Part shown: piece by piece, positions 49,384-60,725 of the stretch
How the letters are laid out: each line of letters starts with the position of its first letter
Position numbering within the stretch: position 1 is the first letter of the stretch
DNA from: Lichenostomus cassidix
Lineage: Eukaryota; Chordata; Aves; Passeriformes; Meliphagidae
Reading direction: 5' to 3'
Assembly: GCA_008360975.2 (NCBI GenBank)
Contig: CM039182.1
Location: 83,793,405-83,857,404, forward strand
DNA length: 64,000 bases
The notes under the pieces: model-generated
Database searches by the model: none
Told to the model about the DNA's origin: nothing
The model's input: the letters and a program-made list of their open reading frames with translations, nothing else
Program-made: the position numbers and the translations under genes

Positions 49384-52300
49384 CTTTTTAAGGTCTTTTT
49401 TAAGCTCTCTTTCAGACTTTGTATGCCTCTGCTAATGCTTGGGATTTGTGGCATCTAGCAATGCATATTAGATATTTAACTGTCTGCTTCATAGATATTG
49501 AAAAGTTGCATTCTCCCCCATCACAGAGGCTGTCTCAGTGGCACTAATAGTTTTCATACTCACTCAGGCTGTGCTTCCATCAAAAAATATATGTAAAAGC
49601 ACCTGATGACATGCAACGTCGGAAGTCAGCGTTTTCTCTTTTGGAGTTTTCTCGAAAAAGTTCTTTGCTGAGTTCCTTTTTGGTTACCTTGCATTTTTCC
49701 TACCACTTGAATAAACACACTAAACTAGCCATGCAGTTACCTATGTTCTTTGCTGAACTAATTAACAAAGGTTGAACTCTCAGTGGTTTGATATACCTTC
49801 ATTAGCCTAGTGGATGGCTGAGCAGGCACTGCTGCAGAAAATAATACCACCCACACAACAGTCATCTTGATATAACTGCATGCTAGTCAGCAGCTCCCGG
49901 TCTAGAAAGACTAAATACCAGTACCCTTCTCTTCTGTCAGATGAGGAGCACAGCAGGATGGATGGAACTTGCATGTGTGAAGAGTGAGTATTATGAGGCA
50001 CTCTTGCTGTGAGCCTGGGCACAGCACAGCCCATCCCACGGTTATGCAATACTGACAGAGATCCTCAAAACCACAGTCTAAAGGGCTCGGTTGTCAGTAT
50101 TTTACAGCACCATTAAATAAGAGGTATTGTTTTAGGTTATCAAGATGACACTGAAAGACAGACAAGGGCAGTAGAAACTGTTGCTATTGATCACATATTA
50201 TATTATTTACATGTATAGAAAAATATAATCTGTGTTTTAGTAATTTACAGTAATGAAAAAATTGCCTGCTTACTGATTTGCACAAAAAAACATCCGTTGA
50301 TCAATCTCTTGGGTATGTACTCCTCTTTTTTACTAAGGACTATGGAGTTTGTCAGAAATTTCTTCTGTCTTTCTTCTCTGGAGGAGTCTATTGTCTTTTG
50401 GTGCTATGCTATTGGCCTGATTATTCACTTTAGGTCCTACATACCAACGGCTAATGTATACCAGCCTTATCAGGATAAGTGTATTTGACAAGATAATGAA
50501 GCCACCTTAGTTTCAGGTCACTTTCCTGGTATCATATCAAAAGTTCATAACAAAAAATGTTTTATTTCAAGAAGATAATGAAATACATAGAAATCCTATA
50601 AATCAGCAAAAGATAAATTAGACCCCTGAAAAAGAAAGTTTAAAAGTTTAACATTTTATGTTGCAAGCATGCTTGTATTAGCCAGTGTGAAGGTGTGCAC
50701 TTGGTTTAGGATTGTAATTTTGGCAATGTTACAAATATTTAGTGAACTTAGTGAGGATGTCATCATAAAAATGTTACACAGATTCTGTGCAGAGGCAGTA
50801 AGAGTTCTCTTCTGCATTGCTCTCTATGAAGAATGCAAGGAGTTGGTATTTGTGGCACCAACCTACATAGCTGACACTTATTTCTGGTTCATATAAATTT
50901 TATGGAGCCTCCCAAGACAGGAAAAATGGTTGATTACAACTAAATTGGTATCTTAGTGTAATATTCTTCTTTGGGACAGCAGTCAGGACCCTCAGAAGGA
51001 TCTACAGTAGACCAAAACAGTATCATCCTTTCCCTTTTACAGATGTAAGGGATGAAGGGAACCAGCATGACACAGTACAAATAGTACTGATTACCAGTGC
51101 CCCAGATGCTGAAACAATCTAAGTTTGCAGATGCTCTCCTTTTATAAATTTAAAAGGCAGCTATCCATTCAAGTTGCAGTTGCAGCTGGCATCTGTGTCT
51201 TTCTTCTTCATTTGGGAAGATGGCAGACAAGGGCAGAGTGTTAGGCCAGGCAACAAGTGTTGAAGGAAGAATTCTGTCCTTGTCAGCCTGGCAACAACAC
51301 TGATATCTTGCATCTCTGTACTTTGCTGGAAGATTGTCTGTAGTACAGCAGATTACAACCTGAGACTGGCTGTGGATGTAGGCATAGTCCCATCTCCGCA
51401 AGTTCTCCAGTCTTCTAGTTATCAAAAAGAAGACCTCAAAACATCCCAGAAATGGTAAAGTGATCCTAAACCCAAGCAAGTTCTCAGTTGTGAATGAGAA
51501 GCTAACCACTACATAACAGGTTCATACCAAAGGGGCAGAATTTGTTCGAGGCTTCTGTCTCTATGCATGGACATATGAGAGGATGCAGGAGGTTGTCAGC
51601 TGAGCTTTTAGCAATGCTGGGTAAAAACACGCAGAAAAAATTGATCACTACCCTGGTGCTGCTAAGTCCTGGTGGTGTCTATATAGCACATGCTCAGTTC
51701 AAAGTGTTGGCTTGAAATGGGAATAGCAGGTTTTAAAAGAATGTGCAAAATGTGTAGCAACAGGTCAGCAAATGAGGCTGACTGCTCTCTCAGATGCACG
51801 GGGGGAAAATGCAAAGTGCTTCCTAATAAAATGTGTAGCTGCAGCCCTAGCTGTACTGAAAGAAAGGATCATAAAAGTATCATTAAACCACTATAAGGGA
51901 CAGATTTGAGAAATGGCTGAGTTTTCTAGTACCACCTCCATTTCTCTAAGAGGGAAATGCATCAGGAGCTGACAACATCCTGGGTACTGTGACTGCTAGC
52001 AGAAGATAATGGAGGGAGGACAAATTGTAGCTTAAGTACTTCTTCATAATGAGCACACTCTGGGTAGAAAGTTCACTTCCTCGCAGAGTGAAAAGGCAGA
52101 ATGAAATTGCCTTGATATCATTGGATTTGATAGAACATAATGTCATTCACAACCCTGACTGTGCAGTGAGATGACCAAATGCACATTTCCCCTCCATCCA
52201 TCCTGAGGCAGATAATGCTTGGCTGAACAACCCATGTGACCTGAGCTGTCCAGGGCTTATCCCTCCAGCATGAGGTAGACAACATTTCTCAGGATTCATA

Positions 52301-53490
52301 CGGGCATTCAGACCTGTTAAGAGATCTGATTCATACAGGAGGATGAGGTTGCTAGCACCCCTCATATTTTCAGTTTTCCAGAAAACATGGATGTCATGAG
52401 ATCAGACAATAAAGCTGTCAATGAAGTCATTAAATCTCCCTCGAAGGTCCCCAAGCATTTTGTGACCATAGACCAGGAATGTTTTTAGTATACACAGTGA
52501 AAGCTCAGAGGACGAGAATACAAAACCTACAAATGGCTCCAGACAACTGGCGTCAGGATGGAGGTTTGTGTGACTCAGTGCTCCCCAGGGGTACCTTTTG
52601 AAAGAGGGAGACCTGAGCCCTCAATTGCCACCTTGCTGGCAGTAGGTTGCTGCACCCCATAGAGATTAATGACTGGTAGAAGTCAGCATAGCTGAACAAA
52701 ACAAGGTTGCAGAACATTATTGTCACAGTTCTCATGAGAAGCTCAGGCATCTGGAACACGATGAGCCAGTGGCACTGGGAAAGCATCAGTTCTTGGCAGA
52801 CAGCTCTGGTGAGAGCCAGTGTTCTATTTCAGAAAAGACTGTGCTCACAAAAAATTGTGCATAGCTGGCCATTAGGACAGTCTATAGGTCCTACAGGACT
52901 GTGCTGTCTATGCAGTCCAGAACAGCATTACTTGACTGCTGTTTTACACAGCTTCAGCATAACTGGAGAAGGTGAAACCTTCCAGAGGTTGAAGTTCTGA
53001 TGAGCAAAAGTCTGTGAATGCTTCAATATTGCTTTAATTTTGAAGCTGTGCATAGCGAATGCATGGCCTCTCTGGCAAATAGTCTTCAATACTGAATTAT
53101 CAAGCTGTGTTTCAGTAAAGGAATTCAGAGACAAGGAGCCTAGTTCAACTGGAACCAAATAAACATTCACAATGCAGATCTTATTTTCTCTTTTTAGACA
53201 TCTTTGTTTAGGAATTATTCAGCTCAATTAAAAAAAAATATTAGTTTGGGGAGCAAGGGAGGGTTGCTTATTTATTCTGTTTATAGCTTTTTTATTGAAC
53301 TAGTATTTTATTAGTTTTACAATTGCACTTCTAAAAAGTGTAACGTATGCAATCAGAGAAGCACATTCATTAATTCCCCACACCACTTCATGAACAACAC
53401 ATGTTTAAAGATAGAAGAAAACAAGATTCAAGGGCCATGAGTGCACCAGGAACCCGGCAGGCTATTCCAGTCTGAATGTAGGGTGTACAC

Positions 53491-53753
53491 TGTCGCTGTT
53501 GAGCCGCTAGCAGAGAAGAAAAACCCAGATTCTCAGCATGGCATAGAAAAAAGAGCTTTATTATTTTGAATCCAACCTATAGAGACCTTTCAGAGGTCGC
53601 CCAGGTTGGCCAGTCAGAAACCTCCCCCTAGGCCTGACCGGCCAGGCCTGAACTGTCCAAATCTCAAGACAGTGTTTTAACAACATCCAAACTTTATCTC
53701 TGCTTATAAAACACAGGAGAAAGTTCTCATGGGAAAGACCTGTGCTAGCCACA
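53491..53753 (-). mobile_element. Solo LTR, 263-bp family, minus orientation
   Basis: Read on the minus strand this is a second copy of the LTR at 24697-24959. It has the same first 15 bases, the same last 13 bases apart from one G/T difference upstream of them, and the same 263-bp length. The two copies look roughly three-quarters identical by eye. It is flanked by an exact 6-bp target duplication (GTACAC on the plus strand at 53485-53490 and 53754-53759). AATAAA is conserved (plus-strand TTTATT at 53557-53562), but the CCAAT and TATA boxes of the sister copy are changed. No internal retroviral sequence adjoins it. Duplication length again suggests a class II (ERVK-type) element. It is inactive as a provirus. 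Confidence 0.93.
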
Positions 53754-53759
53754 GTACAC

Positions 53760-56700
53760 CCCTGTGTTTTTGCAGAAAAGGAGTTATACACTCACCATGC
53801 CCATCTTGTCAAGCAAACAAAGTCATGGTTTTAAGCCAATGACTGGCATTTTTCTGTTCTAGTGGCCACCCAACATCTTCATGTCATGGCTGTAAATCTG
53901 CCTGATGTGATAACACCAAAATTTTAGAAGTAGGTTTCCTACCACCCTCATAAAATGAAATGTATTTAACTTCTCAGATAACTACAAATCTTATTTAACA
54001 CCAGTCCTATTCATGGAAGAAATGCATTTGCTGAGGTAAGCCTACACTGAATACGCAGCTGGGCATACAGCAACTGTGTGTCTCTGCCCTCAGGAGTATG
54101 AATTTCTTCCTGACTGATTTACACAGAATGAAAAAAGCTGATTACTGAGAACTGTACACAGATGTTAAGATGAGCACTTTAACTAGTCTTACTGTTTTCA
54201 AAAGATGACTTAATAGTGGTGTATGGTCTTTAAATAGAAGGCAAATAATGTGAATTCGTCAAGGCAACCACACTTTACTTTTCATGCAGGACTTCCAGCA
54301 CAAAGGATTTCAGAACTAAATTTTTTAGTCCTTAATGAGACAACAATTTCAAAGTGTTTTCAAGTCCCTTTGTTCCTGGCAAAAAAATAAAGTCTACAGA
54401 TGTAGCAAAAGGTATTTGCTAATCAAGCAAATACATAGTTGGCCAGATAGACACATTGCTGCTGTCTTGTGCCTGGCCAATCCTCATACAAAGATCTTTA
54501 TTGCTGTAGCTAAAAGAGTTGTACTGCCAAGGGATACTGACTTCTTATTAAAGTGTGGAGCTAGCTAATTCTGAAGCTCAGAGAAACCAAGAGAAGGATT
54601 ACTTTTTGTGCTTATTACACTTTTTATTAGGTCTTGAGTAAGACTGGTATTATGTAAAAGATGAGAGCAAAAATCCATCCCTCCTTGGGAGGGGTTATTC
54701 AGAACTGTAACCAAGCCAGTTCAGATGAGGACACTTTTCCTACTTTATTCTGTCCTTGATACCAGGGCTCATTCCCATATGAAGATTTTCCAAAAGATAT
54801 CTGAAGATATCTGAAAATCCCTCTGGAATAGTAGTATCTAATTGCTGTCTTTGAATACACCTGCAATAACCCATTGCCTTGCAATTTAGGTAAAATAGAT
54901 TGCATGTAAAAACCTAATTTCTTGCATGAATCTGTTTGCATTTCCTGCCTAATCTTAACAAATCTAGGTTGAACAGATTTGGGCATGAGAGAACCTTGCA
55001 TTTCTGTGAAAGGGAATTGCTACCTGTTTGTCCTGAAATTATTATGGCCATTACTTAGCTGAGGGTCCCAGTGGAATAAAATCTCTTGTTCTCCAACTAT
55101 TAACAGGGAGTTCATCAGGCTACAGGAAGCACCATGATTATGGCACATTTTAAACTTTGCCATCACATAAGCTTTTTAGAATTTAGACACAATACTGGCA
55201 GTAAGCTAAGAGAAGGACTTAGAGACCTAGAGGGAATTTGGGCAGGCAATGATCAAAAGTGTGTTACAGCCAGATAGAAAAACAAATGAGGATGTAGACA
55301 GTGGAGCTGTATTTTAAAAATCTTAATCAGATATTCTGCTTTGCCACGGAAGGGTTAATGCAGATAAAAGCCACCCACCCAGGAAACACTGAAACTGTAT
55401 CTGCACCGAAAAAATATTCTTCTTTTTTCCTAAATAAAGTGTATTTCACTTGTTTCTCTGATAAACTGTATTTCTCTTGTATATAGAAACCTGAAAATAA
55501 TCCTACTTACAATTTTTCTTGGTAAGAGAAAAGCTGTACAATCGGTGAAAATATGGGAAGTGGCCAGATTGTCTATGTCAGCCAGTAAATCAAGAATCTT
55601 GCCTGTAAGATATTTCCATTTTATAATGGTTCACAGTAACCATTTAGTGATTACTCTGCCTCATAAATTGACTTCCCCTGTTCCAGAAATGCCACTTTAA
55701 AGTAGCACTATGCAGTACTATAAATAAGCTTAGGAGATAGATATAAATACTATCATAACCTAACTCCCTTTCAGACAACTTTGAGATATAATAATTTTGA
55801 GGTTAGGTCTGTCACATTAGTTTCCTGGCTTGAAATTTTTTTTTTTCCAAATACCATCAGATGCAATATAAAATGTGGTTACCTGTGACCTGTGCAAACT
55901 TTCTTCAGTCAGAATAATAGGAACATCTTTCAAAATAAAGTTGGTGGCATTTTTTCCTTTAATGTGGAACAAGTGTAATTTTTTTTCAACAATAATTTTG
56001 CATAATCTGTTCAGTGTCTCTTTCCATAACTTTCAGTAGCTCTTATTTGTGTGTACTTCACATACTTTATATGTGCTTTGTTGCAACGTGTGTATTTTGA
56101 ATACTTTGATGTGGAAATGATGAACTTCTAGCACTATTTAAAAATTTCGGGAATTGAGGTTTCTCATTCATTTTACAGCATTTTTCTTTTGGTCTGTCTT
56201 TTGGTTATTCTGTAAGATGTGATTCTGGGGTTCTGAAATAACATAATACAAAATAGAAAAAAATCCAAGACTGATTATGCATGCTTGGTAAGAAAAAATT
56301 TATTTTTTTCACTGTGTCATACACACTACAGGCAGAAATCGTGTATTTGATGTTCTTTAATTCCAGTATATATTACAGATTACACTGACGACTTTGGTCA
56401 TGATGAAGCCTCAGTGCAAGGAAATCCCACTGAAATTAATAGGAGGTCTAGATATTTTTTAAATAGGGCTCTAACAGCAGCATGTAAAAGGATAGAGATT
56501 AAGATGCAAAAAATGATGCAAGGAAGTTTTCCCAGTATGCCTAACATCAGCTTTGGATTTTATTTTCAGCTTGAGTAAAAGTAAATATTTCTTCTGGACT
56601 TGTAAATCATATATTGTTCTTGCCATACCAGTTTTATCATGGAAAAAAACATACTGTAAGACTACAAAGTCATAGTGCATGTTGAACACAAAATATTTAC

Positions 56701-58683
56701 CATCTCTTCTACTAAATCAAATGTGGAAATAACCTTGTAGCCATTTTGGAAGTTAATATAGCAAGCAGTCAAACTCAGAATAAGGACACAGATAACTTTG
56801 TGAAAGAGAATAGCAGCTGCAATTGCCATGGTATCCATTGTTTACGCTGCAAAGGAAACCTCCCACATCTCAAAATTCTTGGATTTCTTGGTCTTTAATT
56901 TCTTTTCACCTGGAAAACATTGATCTTCTCAGCTATCTCTAGGGGTCACAGAAGGAAACATACAATTGTTTAAGATTACACTCCATGTCATTTTATGTGC
57001 TGTGCATATTTTAAGCAAACATATAACTAATCAGAAGTTATGGTGCAGTGTCTAATTTCAGCACAAGAAAGTACTATGAAGCTAAAAATTTAAATAAATC
57101 CTCCCACACCCTACCAAATAGCATCGTTACTCAATGCAATTTGAGTCTTTTTTAATCAGGACTATGACAGGAACCAGGAAGCTCATGGTCCTGTTGTCTG
57201 ACTCAGAAGTGCACAGATGTTTTCAGAGTGGGAAACTAAAATTAGGACCATTTACTTCATTAGGCAGTATCATCATATAATGAGTAGAGGATCTCTTTAT
57301 TCTTGAAAAAAAGCAAGAGAACCCACTGCCCAGCTGCTTCACCCTCCACCTCTTCAGGCAACTTGGAATAAGCTGAAGTAAGTGTCTGAACAACTTATTT
57401 AAGAAAAAAACATCAATGGGTGCTTTTGACCACAAAAGAAGTTGAAACCAATATACAACATTAAAAGTTGTTGATATTAGTGTTTATTCCTAATTCCTTC
57501 ATTTGGGAAATGCAACTGATGGTCGTACTATTTTGACATGAAGGGTACTATTTGGGAAGTCCAGTTTTTCTTGTCCGAGCATTCTTTCATCAGCATTAGA
57601 AGAAACATGTTGCATTCTTTTGACAACAAAAGGTATACTCAGGTAGCCTGAGAAACATTTTTTTTCTTGCTTGTCTTCATCAGGTGCAAGGTTATTCAAA
57701 AGGTACACCCAAACAATTCCAACCACACCCAACTTTATTTTCTTCCAAAGTAACATCCTACAGCTGTTTAATCCTTCTCCACTGTCCCCAGTTTTGTTAT
57801 TTATATGATATTTACAGTAGCTCCACTATATTCTATGTGGTCAGTAATTTTATTGAACTGTTTTCTTAAATCTTTTGCTATCTGCAATGCTTCTCATTTA
57901 TTTTCTCATATAGATATCACCCTAACATATAATTTTATTCTACGTTAGTGATTTGCGCTGAACCTGCCAAGTATATGCTCTGTGCTATCTGGTCAGAGCC
58001 CTATATATTTCATCTGGTGGCCTTCTTAAATCATAGTGGACTGAGTCTGCAACCCTGCATGATTTTACAAAAAACCAAAACCAAAACCAACCAAACAAAC
58101 AACAACAACAACAAAAAAAGTGTAAAGGCAGCTTTGCCATCTCTTAATAAAAGTACTTCTAGAGCATGGTGCCCATGTCTAGTGAGGCCTTGGGTGTTGC
58201 ACAAAGCTTGAAGAGTAGAGACAGCCCCATGGTTCAAAATTACATAGTATTAGCTATACCAGTAAACAGAAATATCCCTGAAATGTGAACTGGAACTTAA
58301 GATTTTAAGGAAAACACTACCTGGATTGGCATAAGTTTTGCCAGAGAAAAAACTTCCTAGAATATTCATGTTCTATTGCTAAGAAATGTTCTTGGTAATG
58401 CTTAATTTACTAGAATAGACACATCCCCAAGGGGTGCTTTAATAATTAAACTTTTTTTCTTCTAGCTTTCCCTCCAGTACTTTCCCTTCTGTGATTTCCC
58501 TTCAGTACAATCAAGATTTGGGGTGTAGACTGACAGTGGAAAGCATTATCTCAGTAAAGTAAAAGCAAAGGAAAGGAAGAGCTTTCATAGTAGAACTGGT
58601 TATTGGAATACTCCTCTGTTTATGAAGGAACAGGAAAACAAGAAAGTGGTATGGCTTGTGTGAGCATAGAACACAAACAGCGT
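53760..58683. other. AT-rich unique DNA, no gene seen
   Basis: No exon or transposon recognised. Contains an A/C-rich tract at 58068-58119 and an 11-base near-duplicate at about 54796-54822 (AGATATCTGA twice). Confidence 0.55.
58068..58119. repeat. A/C-rich tract grading into (CAA)n
   Basis: Irregular AAAACC and AAAC units pass into five CAA/AAC trinucleotide copies and then an A run. The minus strand translates as a leucine/phenylalanine/valine-rich peptide, which is an artefact. Confidence 0.85.
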
Positions 58684-59194
58684 AGTGGAGTACTCACCTT
58701 GAGTATTGAGTGGTTTAGGGTGCTACAATATAAGAAAGATATAAAGCTGTTAGAGCGTGTCCAAAGGAAGGCCACAAGGATGGGGAAGGGTTTAGAGGAA
58801 AAGCCATATGAGGAGCAGCTGAGGTCACTTGGCTTGTGTATTCTGGAGGAGACTGAGGGGAGACTTCATCACAGCACACATCTTAATCTTAAAATGGAGT
58901 GGAGGGGCAGATACTACTCTCTTCTCTGGTGACCAGTGACAGGACCACAAGCAATAGCACAAAGCTGTGTCAGGAGAGTTAACTTAGATATTAAGTTAAA
59001 TGTCCTTCACTTCACCTTCACTCAGAGGGTGGTTGGACACTAGAACAGGGTCCCTAGGGAAGTGGTCACAGCACCAACATGCCAGTATTCAAGAACAGTG
59101 CTCACAGGTACATTTTTGGGGTTGTCCTGTGCACTACCAGTAGTTAGACTTGATGATCCTGGTGGGTCACTTCCAACTCAGGATATTCTATGAT
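58684..59194 (+). mobile_element. CR1 LINE 3' end with ORF2 C-terminal coding remnant
   Basis: The first part, to about 58850, still reads as the C-terminus of CR1 ORF2: the frame starting at 58603 contains [19 protein letters not shown], then [16 protein letters not shown], matching the conserved end of CR1 ORF2 in order. The rest follows the CR1 3' untranslated region, including 'gaccagtgacaggaccacaag' (58931), 'cactcagagggtggttggac' (59019), 'gggaagtggtcacagcacc' (59057), 'gacttgatgatcctggtgggtcacttccaactc' like text (59149-59178) and a final ATTCTATGAT tail. It is 5' truncated and has internal deletions, so it is dead, but its tail is well kept. Confidence 0.95.
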
Positions 59195-59526
59195 CAAGGT
59201 AATAGCAATGTATTATGTACAAAAGATGCGGTCAGAGAATTTTCAACTCCCCCAAAAAATGAAATGCTGTCTCAACCCTAGCAGAGGCACAAAAAACTCA
59301 CCAGAATCTGCTTTCAGACCTTGGTTTCCTTCAATTGCAGCTGTCTTCTACAAGTCATCTTCTGACATAGTGTTTTGTCTACTGAGTTTTCAAATTATAA
59401 AGCATAGGTTGACCACATCTAGCAAACAAACCTTGAGAAATCAGTGATTTTCATTACACAGCACAAATAGCAGTAACAATATTAGGAAAACATTCATGGA
59501 TGTTGTTGCATTCCACTGTGGGAAAC
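59195..59526. other. Short spacer, nothing recognised
   Basis: About 330 bases of unique-looking sequence between the CR1 tail and the left end of the GC-rich LTR-like element. No gene seen. Confidence 0.5.
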
Positions 59527-59595
59527 TGTGAGGAGTTCTTTTAGAAATAGATGGTCAGGAATGAAATTAAGTCCACCTGGACAGCACTGTCTCTG

Positions 59596-59741
59596 AGAAC
59601 TGTTTAATGGTAACAAACAGGAAAAAGAAAGAAGTAATTGCCCTAATAAAGATGGCTAGAAAAGATAGAAAAGGAGGAAGAAAAATGGAAGAGAATGGAG
59701 AGAGAGAAATGGAGAGAGAGGAGGCAGAAAAAGAGGGCATT
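59596..59741 (+). repeat. Purine-rich tract at the left side of the GC-rich element
   Basis: A mostly A/G stretch with AGAGAGAGAAATGGAGAGAGAGG at its core (59697-59719). It forms the lysine/glutamate-rich start of the long plus-strand frame. Confidence 0.75.
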
Positions 59742-59840
59742 ATCACCAGAGGGCTCGGGACTGCTGCCAATGTCCCAGCGGCAGAGGGCATGGTGTGTGC
59801 ATGCTGCCTGCCAGGGAGCCTGCTCAGTTCCAGGAGAGGC

Positions 59841-59967
59841 ACAGCCCCACAGAGGCACAGCCCCACAGAGACAGCCCCACAGGTACAGCCCCACAGACAC
59901 AGCCCCACAGACACAGCCCCACAGGTACAGCCGCGCAGACACAACCCCACAGACACAGCCCCACAGG
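59841..59967. repeat. Minisatellite, ACAGCCCCACAG core, about nine copies
   Basis: Nine copies of a 12-base core ACAGCCCCACAG, separated by two to four variable bases, run in tandem. On the minus strand the core reads CTGTGGGGCTGT. One copy carries ACAGCCGCGCAG and another ACAACCCCACAG. The array gives repetitive peptides in all three plus frames and in minus frames, so none of those is evidence of coding. Confidence 0.95.
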
Positions 59968-60002
59968 CAGGGCACACGCGGGGAATGGGGATCGGGCGAG
60001 AG

Positions 60003-60056
60003 TTGCAGGACCGTGGAGAGGTTCAGGACCCTGGAGAGATGCAGGACCCTGGACAG
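60003..60056. repeat. 18-bp tandem repeat, three copies
   Basis: Three copies of a unit like TGCAGGACCCTGGAGAGG follow one another with a few substitutions. It is inside the GC-rich LTR-like element. Confidence 0.9.
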
Positions 60057-60219
60057 AGTCACAGCGGGGTTCGTGACGGCTCGGAGGCAGGGAGGGTTGG
60101 ATCCAGGTGGCTCAGGCAGGAACGCAGGGATAAAGCTGGCAGGGTGTCAATCGGGACACAGGGAGGCAGGACAGATGTGAGGGCGAGCAAGGGCCAGAGA
60201 GGGGCAGAGGAACCAAAAG

Positions 60220-60300
60220 GCAGGCTGGAGCCAGGGCAAAAAGGGCAAAAAGCAGGCTGGAGCCAGGGCAAGAAGAGGACCTCAGCAGGCTGGAGCCAAA
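60220..60300. repeat. GCAGGCTGGAGCCAGGGCAA repeat, three copies
   Basis: Three copies of GCAGGCTGGAGCCA, each followed by a purine-rich spacer with GGGCAA or AAAG, occur at about 60220, 60252 and 60284. It is the third tandem array in the same element. Confidence 0.9.
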
Positions 60301-60725
60301 GTAGATACACAAGACTCAAAAGCTACAATTCAAAAACCGAAAAGACAAGACACAAAAAAGCCAAAACACCCCAGAGTCACCAAGCCCAGAGCTTGTGAAG
60401 CAGTTGCTTTTTGTGTCCCAAGCCCCTCCCTAGGTCTGCCTGCTGACAGGAGGCCCTTGGCCAAGTCCAGAGTTCTACTGCAGTCCATTGGCAGAAACCT
60501 TTCACCATTGGATAGGAGAATGTCTCTGGAGGGTACAAGTTCTCTGGTGTTCCCCTGCTGACTGCCTGTCCCAGGTTAGACATGAAATGGTTGCCAGGCA
60601 AAGTCTCCCCAGAGACAGGGCCTTCTCCCATCTTGGATCCTGCAAGTGGCACATATGCAACTCTTCCCACACATACCTCTGACAATCGCTGTTGAGACAA
60701 ACCAAAACTAAACTGGCTCCTCACA

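Larger units (their letters stand above)
42073..53490. other. Mostly unique DNA, no gene seen
   Basis: Apart from the T/G-rich tract at 44487-44626 and a 27-bp-spaced duplication at 49333-49383, nothing could be assigned. The part from about 51000 to 53200 is somewhat richer in GC and in moderately long minus-strand frames (for example 51150-51509, 119 codons), but no domain, family or splice structure was recognised. It may hold an old, unrecognised repeat or a non-coding transcript. Confidence 0.45.
59527..60725 (-). mobile_element. GC-rich LTR-like element with internal minisatellites
   Basis: The element starts TGTGAGGAG and ends CTCCTCACA, perfect 9-bp inverted ends with TG...CA polarity, 1199 bp apart. 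On the minus strand its first part resembles LTRs seen in songbird genomes, with CCAATGG boxes (plus-strand CCATTGG near 60485 and 60507), and an ATTAAA signal (plus-strand TTTAAT near 59604) near the other end. GC content and CpG density are far above the surroundings, and three tandem repeat arrays lie inside. The flanks (GGAAAC before, GATGGG after) do not form a target duplication, so recombination, mutation or a wrong boundary is possible. A frame of 263 codons (59607-60398, plus) is kept open by repeats and shows no domain. No retroviral genes are attached. Confidence 0.6.

Noticed and set aside
51150..51509. Minus-strand frame of 119 codons
   Set aside because: No recognisable motif, no supporting exons, and length is not unusual for 64 kb of six-frame translation.
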